Assembly (NCBI GenBank): GCA_021604625.1
Contig: BQJI01000005.1
Coordinates: 1-36,381 of the forward strand
Direction of reading: 5' to 3'
Source: Hyphobacterium sp.
GTDB lineage: Bacteria > Pseudomonadota > Alphaproteobacteria > Caulobacterales > Maricaulaceae
DNA: 36,381 nt
The notes under the pieces are model-generated. The model saw nothing but the letters and a program-made list of their open reading frames with translations. It searched no databases and was not told the DNA's origin. Positions 1 through 9,733 of the stretch are shown piece by piece. How positions within the stretch are numbered: the first letter of the stretch is position 1; each line of letters starts with the position of its first letter. A program made the position numbers and the translations under genes.

Positions 1-1
1 G

Positions 2-685
2 TTTTACAAGACGACCGCTGTCGAAGCAGCCGATAATGGTTGGACGGTCGAGCTGGATGGTCGCCGCATCCGCACACCGATGAAAAATGCACTTGTCGTG
101 CCGACAGAAAAATTGGCGCGCCTGATGGCCGATGAATGGGCCGGGCAGGGCGAACGGATCGACCCCATGACCATGCCGCTGACGCGACTGGCGCATGGTG
201 TGATTGATGCGACGTCTGCACACCGCGATGAAATCCTGTCGGAGATCGTCAAGTATGCCGGTACGGATTTGTTGCGCCATCGTGCAGAAGAATCCGCTCT
301 CGCCGATCTTCAGGCGGCCGCTTGGGACGATCATTTGCGCTGGGCAGAAACAGAATTGAATTCGCATTTGCCGGCGGTCATCGGGATCATGCCCGCAGAT
401 ACTTATCCACAGGCTCTTGACGCCTTGCGTGCGCGCGCAGCGAAATATGACGACTGGAAACTCACCGCCCTGATGCAAATGACGGCACTGACCACATCGG
501 CCGTGCTTGGCTTTGCTCTGATCGAGGGCCGGATCACGGCAGACGAGGCATTTGCCGCCAGCCGTATTGACGAAAATTATCAGATCGAGCAATGGGGTTT
601 CGATGCCGAGGCGGACAAGCGCGCCCGGCATCTGAAATCCGAATGTCTGGCAATCGGTGCGATGTTGGCGGCGTTGGCCTCCTAA
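2..685 (+). CDS. ATP12-family F1-ATPase assembly chaperone, 5'-truncated by window edge
   Basis: Frame stays open upstream of the listed ATG at 80 to nt 2 (FYKTTAVEAADNGWTVELDGRRIRTPMKNALVVPTEKLA...), a typical ATP12 N-terminus. Confidence 0.85.
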   Translation, partial: FYKTTAVEAADNGWTVELDGRRIRTPMKNALVVPTEKLARLMADEWAGQGERIDPMTMPLTRLAHGVIDATSAHRDEILSEIVKYAGTDLLRHRAEESALADLQAAAWDDHLRWAETELNSHLPAVIGIMPADTYPQALDALRARAAKYDDWKLTALMQMTALTTSAVLGFALIEGRITADEAFAASRIDENYQIEQWGFDAEADKRARHLKSECLAIGAMLAALAS

Positions 686-690
686 CCCTC

Positions 691-804
691 CTTCGAGGCT
701 CTCCCGGACATTGTCCGGGATCGCACCTCAGGATGAGGTGTTTTGGAATTTCGGGCGCTAACCAACCTCATGCTGAGGTGCTTTTCGAAAGAAAAGCCTC
801 GAAG
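691..804. repeat. Compound intergenic palindromic repeat
   Basis: Outer inverted repeat CTTCGAGGCT (691-700) / AGCCTCGAAG (795-804). Internal hairpins CCCGGACATTGTCCGGG, CACCTCAGGATGAGGTG, ACCTCATGCTGAGGT and CTTTTCGAAAGAAAAG. Confidence 0.8.
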
Positions 805-895
805 CACGCAAGGCCAGAACCGCCCCAATAAATTGCCCTTCCCATCCGGACAGTGCTAACTGACGATCAGACGAAACACGCCAAGAGGGGCATCC

Positions 896-2428
896 ATGCA
901 GGACATTCTTGAAGAGCTGGAAAACCGGCGCGAGCGCGCGCGTCAGGGTGGCGGCAAAGCCCGGATCGAAAAGCAGCACGAGAAGGGAAAATTGTCCGCG
1001 CGCGAGCGAATCGAATTGCTGCTGGACGAAGGCTCGTTCGAAGAATGGGACATGTTTGTCGAACATCGCTGCAGTGATTTCGGCATGGACGACAAGAAAA
1101 TCCCGGGCGATGGGGTCGTCACCGGTCACGGCACGATTAATGGCCGTCTAGTTTATCTCTTTTCCAAGGATTTCACGGTTTTCGGCGGATCACTGTCATC
1201 GACGCATGCCGAGAAAATCGTCAAAATTCAGAAAGCTGCCCTGCAAAACGGTGCGCCGGTGATCGGTATTTTCGATGCCGGTGGCGCCCGTATCCAGGAG
1301 GGCGTGGCATCGCTCGCCGGCTATGCCGATATCTTCCTGCAGAACACGCTGGCGTCGGGTGTGGTGCCGCAAATTTCCGTCATCATGGGCCCGTGCGCCG
1401 GCGGGGATGTCTATTCTCCGGCGATCACCGATTTCATCTTCATGGTGCGTGATACCTCCTACATGTATGTGACCGGGCCGGACGTCGTGAAAACCGTCAC
1501 CAATGAGGAAGTGAGCCACGAGGATCTTGGCGGGGCTTCGGTTCACGCGAAGAAATCCGGCGTTGCCGATGGTGCCTTCAACAATGATCTCGAAGCCCTC
1601 GTCCAGATGCGTCGACTGATCGATTTTCTGCCGCTGTCCAACCGCGAAAAACCGCCGACGCGCCCCTCCTATGACCGGGCGGACCGGTCAGAGCCCAGCC
1701 TTGATACGCTGGTGCCGCCGAACCCGAACAAGCCTTACGACATTGTCGAACTGATCGAGAAAACCGCCGATGAAGGCGATTTTTTCGAGATCGCGCCGGA
1801 CTATGGCAAGAATATCGTCATTGGTTTTGGTCGTCTGGACGGCCAGCCGGTCGGCTTTGTCGCCAATCAGCCGATGAGCCTTGCCGGGGTTCTGGATATT
1901 GATGCGAGCCGCAAGGGCGCGCGTTTTGTGCGCTTCTGCGATGCCTTCAACATTCCGATCGTGACTTTCGTGGACGTGCCCGGCTTCCTGCCTGGCACCA
2001 AGCAGGAATATGGCGGGCTGATCAAACATGGCGCGAAATTGCTCTTTGCCTATGCCGAAGCCACTGTGCCGAAACTGACGGTGATTACCCGCAAGGCCTA
2101 TGGCGGGGCGTATGATGTGATGAGTTCGAAACATCTGCGCGGCGACGTCAATTATGCCTGGCCGACGGCGGAAATTGCGGTGATGGGGGCCAAGGGCGCG
2201 GCGGAAATTATTCACCGGGCGGATCTGGGCGATGCGGACAAAATGGCGGAGCATGTGAAGGAATATGAGGACCGCTTCGCCAATCCGTTTGTGGCGGCCG
2301 GGCGCGGCTATATCGATGATGTTATCCAGCCGCGCAATACGCGCCGCCGCCTGATCAAGGCGTTACGAACGCTGAAGAACAAGAAGGTCGAAAACCCCTG
2401 GAAGAAACACGATAATATTCCGCTTTAA
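896..2428 (+). CDS. pccB: Propionyl-CoA carboxylase beta (carboxyltransferase) subunit
   Basis: 510 aa; acyl-CoA carboxyltransferase sequence ([76 protein letters not shown]). Confidence 0.93.
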   Translation: MQDILEELENRRERARQGGGKARIEKQHEKGKLSARERIELLLDEGSFEEWDMFVEHRCSDFGMDDKKIPGDGVVTGHGTINGRLVYLFSKDFTVFGGSLSSTHAEKIVKIQKAALQNGAPVIGIFDAGGARIQEGVASLAGYADIFLQNTLASGVVPQISVIMGPCAGGDVYSPAITDFIFMVRDTSYMYVTGPDVVKTVTNEEVSHEDLGGASVHAKKSGVADGAFNNDLEALVQMRRLIDFLPLSNREKPPTRPSYDRADRSEPSLDTLVPPNPNKPYDIVELIEKTADEGDFFEIAPDYGKNIVIGFGRLDGQPVGFVANQPMSLAGVLDIDASRKGARFVRFCDAFNIPIVTFVDVPGFLPGTKQEYGGLIKHGAKLLFAYAEATVPKLTVITRKAYGGAYDVMSSKHLRGDVNYAWPTAEIAVMGAKGAAEIIHRADLGDADKMAEHVKEYEDRFANPFVAAGRGYIDDVIQPRNTRRRLIKALRTLKNKKVENPWKKHDNIPL

Positions 2429-2431
2429 AGG

Positions 2432-2698
2432 CTAGTAGTGCTTCCGACACTGGATGATCTGGATGCGTTGAGCCGCACCATTACCGACGACCCGATAAAC
2501 GAGGCGGTGTTCGCGGTCGATGCGGCGCGACCACCAGCCGGACAACTCACCCTTCAGTGGTTCGGGCTTGCCTATGCCGTCGAAGGGCGAGCGGCGGGTA
2601 TCTTCAATGATCTGGAGGATGCGTTTCAGCAGACGCGGTTCGCGTTTGGCGAACCATGTAAGGTCTTCCAGCGCCGACGACTGCAATTCGACATTCAT
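2432..2698 (-). CDS. Txe/YoeB family type II toxin (mRNA endonuclease)
   Basis: 88 aa; 'RRSPFDGIGKPEPLKGELSGWWSRRIDREHRLVYRV' is the YoeB signature. Start overlaps the antitoxin stop by 4 nt. Confidence 0.93.
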   Translation of the reverse strand: MNVELQSSALEDLTWFAKREPRLLKRILQIIEDTRRSPFDGIGKPEPLKGELSGWWSRRIDREHRLVYRVVGNGAAQRIQIIQCRKHY

Positions 2699-3009
2699 GC
2701 CTGATCGTTGAGAAATTTTGCCGGATCTTCGGCAAAAGCCACCATTTTTTCGTCATCCAGCATCAGGCCTTCTGAATCACTATTTGCGTCTTCGATTGCC
2801 GCTCGCAAGCGTTTGGCATTCGCCGGTGAGTCAAGGAGATGCAATGTTTCCTGAATGCTGGCCCATTCAGACAGTGAGACCATAACGACAGGCTCTCCGC
2901 CGCGCCGGGTTATGATGGCGGGCGTAGAATCCGCAGTGACGTGCTCGATCAAATTCTTGAGATTGGCTCGCGCCTCACTCACAGACAGTATGTTTTGATG
3001 CTTGGTCAT
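2695..3009 (-). CDS. Phd/YefM family antitoxin
   Basis: 104 aa; 'LSVSEARANLKNLIEHVTADSTPAIITRRGGEPVVMVSLSEWASIQETLHLL' matches YefM. Confidence 0.92.
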   Translation of the reverse strand: MTKHQNILSVSEARANLKNLIEHVTADSTPAIITRRGGEPVVMVSLSEWASIQETLHLLDSPANAKRLRAAIEDANSDSEGLMLDDEKMVAFAEDPAKFLNDQA

Positions 3010-3017
3010 GCTTCAAT

Positions 3018-3035
3018 TGTACAACAAAACGTACA
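3018..3035 (-). promoter_or_regulatory. Putative YefM/YoeB operator: TGTACA and CGTACA hexamers
   Basis: TGTACA at 3018-3023 and CGTACA at 3030-3035, centre-to-centre 12 bp, just upstream of the antitoxin start (3009, minus strand). Confidence 0.65.
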
Positions 3036-3044
3036 GAAAGGCAA

Positions 3045-3929
3045 TCAAGCAGCCCGCACTGCTTTCCTTATCACCGTTCCATACCCCGGGCTTACGCAAT
3101 CGAAGCCGTCGAAATAGCCCCTGCTGGCCAGCGTGCGGTGCAGGCGGGGCAGGTGATAGGGCGGGACGGCGGCGAAGATGTGATGTTCCAGATGATAATG
3201 AACGTGGTTGGGCGCAACGGTCAGGCGTTCGAGCCAGTTGGCTTTCGTCGTGTGGGTATTGCGCCGGGGTTCGGGATCATAGCGATCGAGCGCGACGCCA
3301 TGTTCGCCGATATTGCGCAAGCGCATGATCGCCGGAAAGACGAAGATACGCGCCGCCCACCAGAGTGAAATCGCCCAGACCGCGCCAGCGAGCCAAAGCG
3401 CCGCGATCATCACCGCCTGAAAGACGAGGAAGGGGAGTTTTCCGGCGAAAGTCGCACCTTTCCATGAAAAGGCGAGCTCTTTCATGAATGTCTGACCAGT
3501 GAAATCGCGCAAGAATTTTCGGCGCAGACTGTCTTTGGTGACGGGGTAGCCTTCGACCAGAACGTGGTCGGGATCATCCGGCGTGCCGGCATATTTGTGG
3601 TGTTTCAGGTGATAGTCGCGATAGGCGAGGAAAGGGGCGTCAATCGCCGCGCCGCCGATCCATTTGCCCACGACTTCATTCATCCAGCCGGTGCGGAAGA
3701 GCGATTTGTGCGCGCAATCATGCATGACGATGGCAAAGGCGAGCTGCCGCCCGGCCAGCAGCGCGATGGAAACCGGGATCAGCCACACGGAGATGATCGA
3801 CAGTGCAAAGGCGATGGCGACCAGCGCGAAATCGCCCGTCAACATAAGCAAGCCGCGCCAGTTCGATGGTTTCGACAGCGTGCGCAATTCCTCGCGGGAG
3901 AGGGCATCGGAAATCGTGATTGTGGCCAT
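3045..3929 (-). CDS. Membrane fatty acid desaturase
   Basis: Histidine boxes HDCAHKS, HLKHH and HYHLEHH, with hydrophobic spans. Confidence 0.9.
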   Translation of the reverse strand: MATITISDALSREELRTLSKPSNWRGLLMLTGDFALVAIAFALSIISVWLIPVSIALLAGRQLAFAIVMHDCAHKSLFRTGWMNEVVGKWIGGAAIDAPFLAYRDYHLKHHKYAGTPDDPDHVLVEGYPVTKDSLRRKFLRDFTGQTFMKELAFSWKGATFAGKLPFLVFQAVMIAALWLAGAVWAISLWWAARIFVFPAIMRLRNIGEHGVALDRYDPEPRRNTHTTKANWLERLTVAPNHVHYHLEHHIFAAVPPYHLPRLHRTLASRGYFDGFDCVSPGYGTVIRKAVRAA

Positions 3930-4041
3930 GTGACGAATTTACACCGCGTCGGCGTGATCGCAAAGCCGTGATCTGCCCGCCTCTTGTAAATCGTGCGGGC
4001 AATCAACATTTCGAATTCAGACATTGACGGGGAGTATCAAG

Positions 4042-5001
4042 ATGAAACTGACCTATGCAGGCCTTGCGGCCATTCTTGCGGCGACCGGCGCTATTGCGGA
4101 TGACCAGATTGTGGTCGTCAACAAGGGCGATGACACCATCTCCATTCTGGACGCCGCCAGCTATGAGGCGGCCGGCCAGGTGTCCGTCGGTGCCAATCCG
4201 CATGAAGTCTATGTCTCCCCGGATGGGCGAACCGCCTATGTGTCGGATTATGGCGGGGCTCAAGGCACGACGATATCGGTCGTGGATCTGAACAGCGCCG
4301 TGCGCACCGATGTCTGGGATCTTGGCAGCAATCGCGGCCCTCATGGTGTCTGGGTATCACCCGATGGCGAACATGTCTGGGCGACGACCGAGACCAGCGG
4401 CACGGTTATAGAAATGTCGAGCGAAACCGGGGAAATCACCCATGTCTGGGAGACCGGACAGCGCGTATCGCACCAGCTTGTGCCGACGCCAGACGGGGCA
4501 AAACTCTATATTGCCAATATCGGGTCGGGATCCGTCACGGTAATTAACCGGACCACAGGTGATGTGACGACGCTGCCAACCGGTGCCGGCGCTGAAGGCA
4601 TTGATGTTTCGCCGGATGGCCGCGAAGTCTGGGTGACCAATCGCGCCGCGAATACGATTTCAGTCATTGATGTGGCCACAGATACGGTGCTTGAGACGTT
4701 TTCCTCTGGCGGCACATTGCCAATCCGGGCGAAATTCACACCGGACGGGTCTGAAGTCTGGATTTCCAACGGCACGTCCAATCAGGTCGCCGTGTTTCAT
4801 GCTGAAAGCCGTGAATTGCGCGCGACAATCGATGTCGGTGCCATTCCCATCGGATTATTGATGTCGCCAGACGGCGACCGGGTTTTTATAGCCAACACGC
4901 AGGATGATCTGATCACGGTGATTGATACGGAATCGCGCGTTGTGATCGATCAGATTTCAACCGGCGATGAGCCGGACGGATTGGCCTGGGCTAATCGCTA
5001 G
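4042..5001 (+). CDS. Secreted YncE/YVTN-type beta-propeller repeat protein
   Basis: Signal peptide (MKLTYAGLAAILAATGAIA), repeated '..ISVID...VSPDG..VWVTN' units; SD ggggag upstream of ATG 4042. Confidence 0.88.
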   Translation: MKLTYAGLAAILAATGAIADDQIVVVNKGDDTISILDAASYEAAGQVSVGANPHEVYVSPDGRTAYVSDYGGAQGTTISVVDLNSAVRTDVWDLGSNRGPHGVWVSPDGEHVWATTETSGTVIEMSSETGEITHVWETGQRVSHQLVPTPDGAKLYIANIGSGSVTVINRTTGDVTTLPTGAGAEGIDVSPDGREVWVTNRAANTISVIDVATDTVLETFSSGGTLPIRAKFTPDGSEVWISNGTSNQVAVFHAESRELRATIDVGAIPIGLLMSPDGDRVFIANTQDDLITVIDTESRVVIDQISTGDEPDGLAWANR

Positions 5002-5873
5002 GGTTCGACTGATGTTGGTGTGTCATTCTTGTCATCATCGGCAATAATGACGTTTCGACCGGCAATGCTTGCGGCCAGGACCGACCAGATAGCAAGATTT
5101 CCCGCGAGGGAGTCCTGTCCTCCCAGAAGACTCGCCAATCCGCCCAGCAGGATCAAAACCATACCGGCCCGAATGCGTCGTCGGTCGCAGGGCGTTTGCT
5201 GCACATCCATCACCGAACGCAGATCCGGCAGGTTCCAGATTGCGCCGCCGACCATGATGGTGATCACAATCACGGTGACGACCCAACCGCGCACCAGGCT
5301 GTCGGTCACGGACAAGGCAATTCCGTCGCCGGTGAAAAAAGCTTGCGCGCCGATGATGATCAGAGCCGGAATGGCGAGGCGCTGGGGCAAATTGCTGTGT
5401 TCCTGCGTCTCGTCAAAAACTAGCGCGATCACAGAAATGAACGGCATCCACCAGGCACCGTCGACCAGCACCGCGCCGAGGTTCAGCGAGACCAGCGTGA
5501 TGATATCGCCGACTCTTGCTTGCGGACCAACGGTTCGATTTGCCAGTCGTACCGCGAATAACAAAGCGCCGATCGTCAACAAATCAAAGCCGTAACCAAG
5601 CGCCGCAAGCATGACCGACAATGCCATTGCAATGAAGGCAGTGGCATTGTGGTCGGGGTCCATTTCACGACCGAGCGCCCATGTCAGGAAAGCCGTGAGC
5701 GCACCGAAAAGACCGATATGAGCCGCAAGCGCTATTCCATTTTCGTTGATCAGATTCCAGCCGAACAGCGCTATTGCTATGACCGGCAAAAGGATGATGA
5801 CCGCAAAATTCGTCGGGCATTTTGGTTCGACCGGACGGGCGAGGGCGGAAAATTTGTGAATCGGATGGCTCAT
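4998..5873 (-). CDS. Multi-pass membrane protein of unknown function
   Basis: Many hydrophobic spans (FAVIILLPVIAIALFGW, HIGLFGALTAFLTWAL, VVTVIVITIMVGGAIW). The start MSHPIHKF at 5873 is more plausible than 5981. Confidence 0.65.
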   Translation of the reverse strand: MSHPIHKFSALARPVEPKCPTNFAVIILLPVIAIALFGWNLINENGIALAAHIGLFGALTAFLTWALGREMDPDHNATAFIAMALSVMLAALGYGFDLLTIGALLFAVRLANRTVGPQARVGDIITLVSLNLGAVLVDGAWWMPFISVIALVFDETQEHSNLPQRLAIPALIIIGAQAFFTGDGIALSVTDSLVRGWVVTVIVITIMVGGAIWNLPDLRSVMDVQQTPCDRRRIRAGMVLILLGGLASLLGGQDSLAGNLAIWSVLAASIAGRNVIIADDDKNDTPTSVEP

Positions 5874-5931
5874 CTGTCTTCCCTGAGTGAAGTGGCAACT
5901 TATCGCTATCGACCCTGATGGGAAGCGGGGT

Positions 5932-6399
5932 ATGCTGCGATCCATGCTGGAATCACTGTTCGTCGCTGCCATCCTCATCACACTGACTGTGATTATTCAC
6001 ATGGTTGGTCTGGTTACGTTGATGGGATTCCTGCGGGCGCGATCATCGCGATTGCGACCGTTTCATTCAAGTTTTCGCCAAGGGGCGTTCATCGTGCTGA
6101 TCGTGCTTGGGTTGGTGGTGATCCATTTCCTTGAAATTCTTGTATATGCCGGCGCCTATCGCCTGATCGGCCTTTTCGAATTCATGGATGCTGCCCTCTA
6201 TTATTCGACATCAGCCTTCACTACGCTCGGTTTTGGCGATGTCGAGATCAACAGTCACTGGCGGCTTCTGGGCGCAATGGAAGGGTTGAACGGTTTTCTG
6301 TTGATCGGTTGGTCGACGGCTTTCATGATTTCGGTTATCGGACGCATGCGCACGATGGAAACGGACTGGCTGGACCAATTGAGGAACAGTCCCGACTAG
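5932..6399 (+). CDS. Small two-TM-type potassium/ion channel family protein
   Basis: Pore helix and filter-like 'YYSTSAFTTLGFGDVEINSHWRLLGAMEGLNGFLLIGWSTAFM'. Confidence 0.75.
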   Translation: MLRSMLESLFVAAILITLTVIIHMVGLVTLMGFLRARSSRLRPFHSSFRQGAFIVLIVLGLVVIHFLEILVYAGAYRLIGLFEFMDAALYYSTSAFTTLGFGDVEINSHWRLLGAMEGLNGFLLIGWSTAFMISVIGRMRTMETDWLDQLRNSPD

Positions 6400-6477
6400 C
6401 CTGCTTACTTGCCCCGCAAGCGGCAAGCGCGGTAAACGGTTGGGAACCTTTCATCCGGGGCGAAGAAAAGGGCCTTC

Positions 6478-8502
6478 ATGTTCGAGAAAATTCTGATCGC
6501 CAATCGTGGCGAAATTGCCGTGCGTGTGATCAAGACCTGTCAACGGTTGGGAATTCAGACGGTCGCTGTCTATTCCGAAGCCGATGTCGGCTCCAAAGCT
6601 GTGGAAATGGCTGATGAGGCCGTTTTCATTGGCCCACCGGCCCCCGGTGAAAGCTATTTGCAGATCGAGAAAATTATTGCAGCGGCCAAAGCCACTGGCG
6701 CGGATGCGGTGCATCCGGGATTCGGGTTTTTGTCAGAAAATCCGAAATTCGCCATCGCTTTGAAATCGGCGGGAATCGAATGGATTGGGCCGAATGTGCA
6801 CGCCATTGAGGCGATGGGTGACAAGATCACCTCCAAGAAATGCGCAGCCGAAGCCGATGTCAGCACCGTTCCAGGCCATATGGGATTGATCGAGAATGCT
6901 GAAGAAGCTGCGCGAATTGCAGCAGAGGTTGGTTATCCGGTGATGATCAAAGCATCTGCGGGTGGCGGCGGCAAAGGTATGCGTATTGCCTATTCGGATG
7001 CCGAGGCTCGGGAAGGCTTCCAGTCTGCCCGCAATGAAGCCAAATCATCCTTTGGTGACGAACGGATATTTATCGAGAAATTCATTGAGCGTCCGCGCCA
7101 TATTGAAATTCAGGTATTGGGTGACCGGCATGGCCGTGTCGTGCATCTCAATGAACGCGAATGTTCCGTGCAGCGGCGAAATCAGAAAGTTCTCGAAGAG
7201 GCGCCGTCGCCTTTCCTCGACAAAGCGACACGTGAGGCAATGGGCACGCAAGCGGTCGCTTTGGCCAAGGCGGTAGATTATGACAGCGCCGGAACGGTCG
7301 AATTCATTGTCGATGAAGACCGGAATTTCTATTTTCTGGAAATGAATACACGGCTTCAGGTGGAGCACCCGGTGACCGAGATGACGCATGGCGTCGATCT
7401 GGTTGAACAGATGATCCGCGTTGCGGCCGGTGAAAAACTGGAGTTGCGGCAAAAAGATATCAAGATCAATGGCTGGGCGGTGGAAGCTCGCCTCTATGCC
7501 GAAGATCCCTATCGCGGATTTCTACCTTCCATCGGGCGATTGAAGCGATATTCGGAACCGACCGAAGGGGCGTTGGGTGAAGGAACTTTGCGAATTGATT
7601 CTGGCGTCCGGGAAGGGGATGAAATCTCTCTGTTTTATGACCCCATGATCGCGAAGGTCGTGGCCCATGGGAAAACCCGCGAAATTGCCATTGATACACT
7701 TCTGGAGGGGCTGGACTGCTACCAGATTGAAGGCCTGCAATCGAATGCGCCTTTCCTGGCGGCATGTCTTGAAGAAGACGATTTTCGTTCCGGCGAAATA
7801 CACACCGGCTATATTGCCGAGAAATTCCCCGACGGGTTTACCGGAACCGAGCCATCTGAATTCCAGACCCGCATCGTTGCGACGACGGCAGCCTTTATCC
7901 ACACCGTTTACATGCGGCGTGCCGCCCGCACGACGGGGCGACTGACCCCCACTCCGCGACTTCACGTCGAAGAATGGGATGTGCTGATGGGGGGCGAGCG
8001 TATTCTGGTCGAGATTGATTTGCCGGATGAAGCCGTCGGCGGCGGAACACCCGCGAAAGTCTGGCTGCCGGAGATGGGCGGCAAGCCGGTCGAGCTTGAA
8101 AGCGCATGGCTACCCGGAGAGCACGTATTTGATGCGACTCTGGATGGCGTTCACTTTGCGGTCGCCTTCAAGAATCTCACCGAAGGTTTGCAGCTGCGTC
8201 ATCGCGGGTTTTCAACGACGGCAATCGTGGCATCACACCGGTCGGCAGATCTGCACGCGATATTGCCGGAAAAAGATGTCAGCGCCTCCGCCAAGCAGGT
8301 CACAAGCCCGATGCCGGGCCTGATCGTGAAGCTGGAAGTTGAGCCAGGCAAAGACGTTAAAGCCGGTGAACCGCTATTGGTGGTGGAAGCCATGAAAATG
8401 GAAAATGTCATTCGCGCCGAGATGGACGGTGTGATCAAGGCGATATCCGTGAAGGCCGGGCAATCCGTTTCAGCGGATGAATTGCTGGTAGAATTTGAAT
8501 AG
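6478..8502 (+). CDS. pccA: Propionyl-CoA carboxylase alpha subunit (biotin carboxylase + BCCP)
   Basis: 674 aa; MFEKILIANRGEIAVRVIKTC, ATP-grasp (GGGGKGMRIA), EMNTRLQVEHPVTEMTHGVDLVE, C-terminal biotin motif VVEAMKMENVI. Confidence 0.92.
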   Translation: MFEKILIANRGEIAVRVIKTCQRLGIQTVAVYSEADVGSKAVEMADEAVFIGPPAPGESYLQIEKIIAAAKATGADAVHPGFGFLSENPKFAIALKSAGIEWIGPNVHAIEAMGDKITSKKCAAEADVSTVPGHMGLIENAEEAARIAAEVGYPVMIKASAGGGGKGMRIAYSDAEAREGFQSARNEAKSSFGDERIFIEKFIERPRHIEIQVLGDRHGRVVHLNERECSVQRRNQKVLEEAPSPFLDKATREAMGTQAVALAKAVDYDSAGTVEFIVDEDRNFYFLEMNTRLQVEHPVTEMTHGVDLVEQMIRVAAGEKLELRQKDIKINGWAVEARLYAEDPYRGFLPSIGRLKRYSEPTEGALGEGTLRIDSGVREGDEISLFYDPMIAKVVAHGKTREIAIDTLLEGLDCYQIEGLQSNAPFLAACLEEDDFRSGEIHTGYIAEKFPDGFTGTEPSEFQTRIVATTAAFIHTVYMRRAARTTGRLTPTPRLHVEEWDVLMGGERILVEIDLPDEAVGGGTPAKVWLPEMGGKPVELESAWLPGEHVFDATLDGVHFAVAFKNLTEGLQLRHRGFSTTAIVASHRSADLHAILPEKDVSASAKQVTSPMPGLIVKLEVEPGKDVKAGEPLLVVEAMKMENVIRAEMDGVIKAISVKAGQSVSADELLVEFE

Positions 8503-8536
8503 CGGGACGGAGCGTCAATCCATCCCGCTAGTTTTT
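8501..8536 (+). terminator. Rho-independent terminator after pccA
   Basis: AGCGGGA (8501-8507) / TCCCGCT (8523-8529) followed by AGTTTTT. Confidence 0.7.
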
Positions 8537-8587
8537 CTCAATCGGGCGACCTATCGGTCGATGACATGAATCTGACAGGGGCAAATC

Positions 8588-9133
8588 ATGAATCCACTCG
8601 CAATAATTCTTCCGAATCAAAGGGCAACGCCGATGGCGTTTTTGATCGGACTCATTCTCGTTGCCGTACTTGATGCGGTTAAAACCTGGTACGGGCTATC
8701 GCTGGCGATTTCCGGCAATGGCGACGGTTTCGGAATGATTTCGATGGCGCTGTACGGGTTGATGATTCTCTTCGTGTCCTTTTTGTTTATCAATCGTCGG
8801 CGTGATGCCGGCGAAGGCGCGATGTTGTTCCTTCTACCGGTTATTCTGGCTGTCGTGATCTCGCTCATTGCGGCTGGTGGCATGGCCGCGGTCGCCTCCT
8901 TTGGCTTGATGGAGCAATATGCGGAGAGCGTTGGTCGCGACGTCATGACCGTGGCACAGGACCCTGGCTTTCAGGCCGAATTCCAGGCCTGGATAGAAGA
9001 GCGCCCGGAACTGGCCATGCAATTGGCCCAGCCGGCGGCCTGGGGTGGATTTGCCGGATTCTGGGGTGTGACATTCATTTTTGCGCTCTGGTTCATGGCG
9101 ATGAAACAGGACGCGAGCGACGACGTCGCCTGA
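8588..9133 (+). CDS. DUF805-like integral membrane protein (divergent)
   Basis: Several TM spans; 'FINRRRDAGEGAM' sits where DUF805 proteins carry (K/R)RLHD(x)GK. SD aggggc upstream. Confidence 0.55.
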   Translation: MNPLAIILPNQRATPMAFLIGLILVAVLDAVKTWYGLSLAISGNGDGFGMISMALYGLMILFVSFLFINRRRDAGEGAMLFLLPVILAVVISLIAAGGMAAVASFGLMEQYAESVGRDVMTVAQDPGFQAEFQAWIEERPELAMQLAQPAAWGGFAGFWGVTFIFALWFMAMKQDASDDVA

Positions 9134-9154
9134 TAAGCGATTGACAAGGGCCAT

Positions 9155-9198
9155 CCTCCCCTCGCAGGTTAAGCCATCAACTTAGCTGGCAGGGGAGG
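9155..9198 (+). promoter_or_regulatory. 5'-UTR hairpin sequestering the Shine-Dalgarno of the downstream DUF805 gene
   Basis: CCTCCCCT (9155-9162) is perfectly complementary to AGGGGAGG (9191-9198), which is the SD upstream of ATG 9207. Confidence 0.5.
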
Positions 9199-9206
9199 CC
9201 ACGCCC

Positions 9207-9707
9207 ATGGATACCGCAAATCTGCAGACGCTTTTATTGAAGTTTGAAGGTCGTATCGGTCCCAACTCATTGATGCAGGGGACAGTCGCCGTTTTTGCAC
9301 TCGCCGTCATTATTCAGCTCTTGAGCCTTGTATTGCCGTTTATCGGAATAATCGGCCTGGCACTGCTCTTCCCATTATTCTGCCTGTACGCAAAACGTCT
9401 CCATGATGGCGGCAAGCCTGCTATCTGGACGCTTGCCGTGCTGGGCGGTGTGTTTGTAGGCGGCATGGTGTTGTCGGCCGTTCTGACGCCGATCGTTGTT
9501 GGCGATGTTGTCGCCGCGGCGTTGCGTGGGGAGAATATGACCGGCATGGGCTTCCGAATCAAAGTGGTGCTGCTCGGAATTGTGAATGCGGCAATCATCT
9601 ATTTTGGCGCGGCGTTCATCGTCAATCAGCTGGTCAAGAGCGATGCCGGCGAAAATGCCTATGGTCCGCCACCTGCCGATGCGACGTCGATTAATCCAAT
9701 GGGCTAA
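9207..9707 (+). CDS. DUF805 family membrane protein
   Basis: 'FEGRIGPNSLMQG...CLYAKRLHDGGKPAIWTLAV' DUF805 pattern. Confidence 0.78.
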   Translation: MDTANLQTLLLKFEGRIGPNSLMQGTVAVFALAVIIQLLSLVLPFIGIIGLALLFPLFCLYAKRLHDGGKPAIWTLAVLGGVFVGGMVLSAVLTPIVVGDVVAAALRGENMTGMGFRIKVVLLGIVNAAIIYFGAAFIVNQLVKSDAGENAYGPPPADATSINPMG

Positions 9708-9733
9708 CCGACGGTGCTGAGGGAGCAGAAGTC

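Noticed and set aside
691-804. CRISPR-like repeat array
   Set aside because: The repeats are nested palindromes in one compact element, with no regularly spaced direct repeats or unique spacers, and no cas genes in the window.
1688-2254. 188-aa minus-strand ORF inside pccB
   Set aside because: Long antisense frame within a strongly conserved coding gene, typical of GC-rich codon usage; no recognisable protein features.
2438-2704. Plus-strand ORFs (2438-2704, 2520-2711) opposite the toxin gene
   Set aside because: Antisense to a well-supported YoeB-type toxin; no homology signal, so treated as coincidental open frames.
3045-3929. Horizontally acquired island around the toxin-antitoxin pair
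   Set aside because: No integrase, direct repeats or obvious composition break; the TA genes alone do not support an island call.
3564-3971. Plus-strand ORF opposite the desaturase
   Set aside because: Antisense of a gene with three clear histidine boxes; no supporting evidence.
4506-4781. Minus-strand ORF inside the beta-propeller gene
   Set aside because: Composition mirrors the sense repeats (Ser/Thr/Val-rich antisense); no independent start context.
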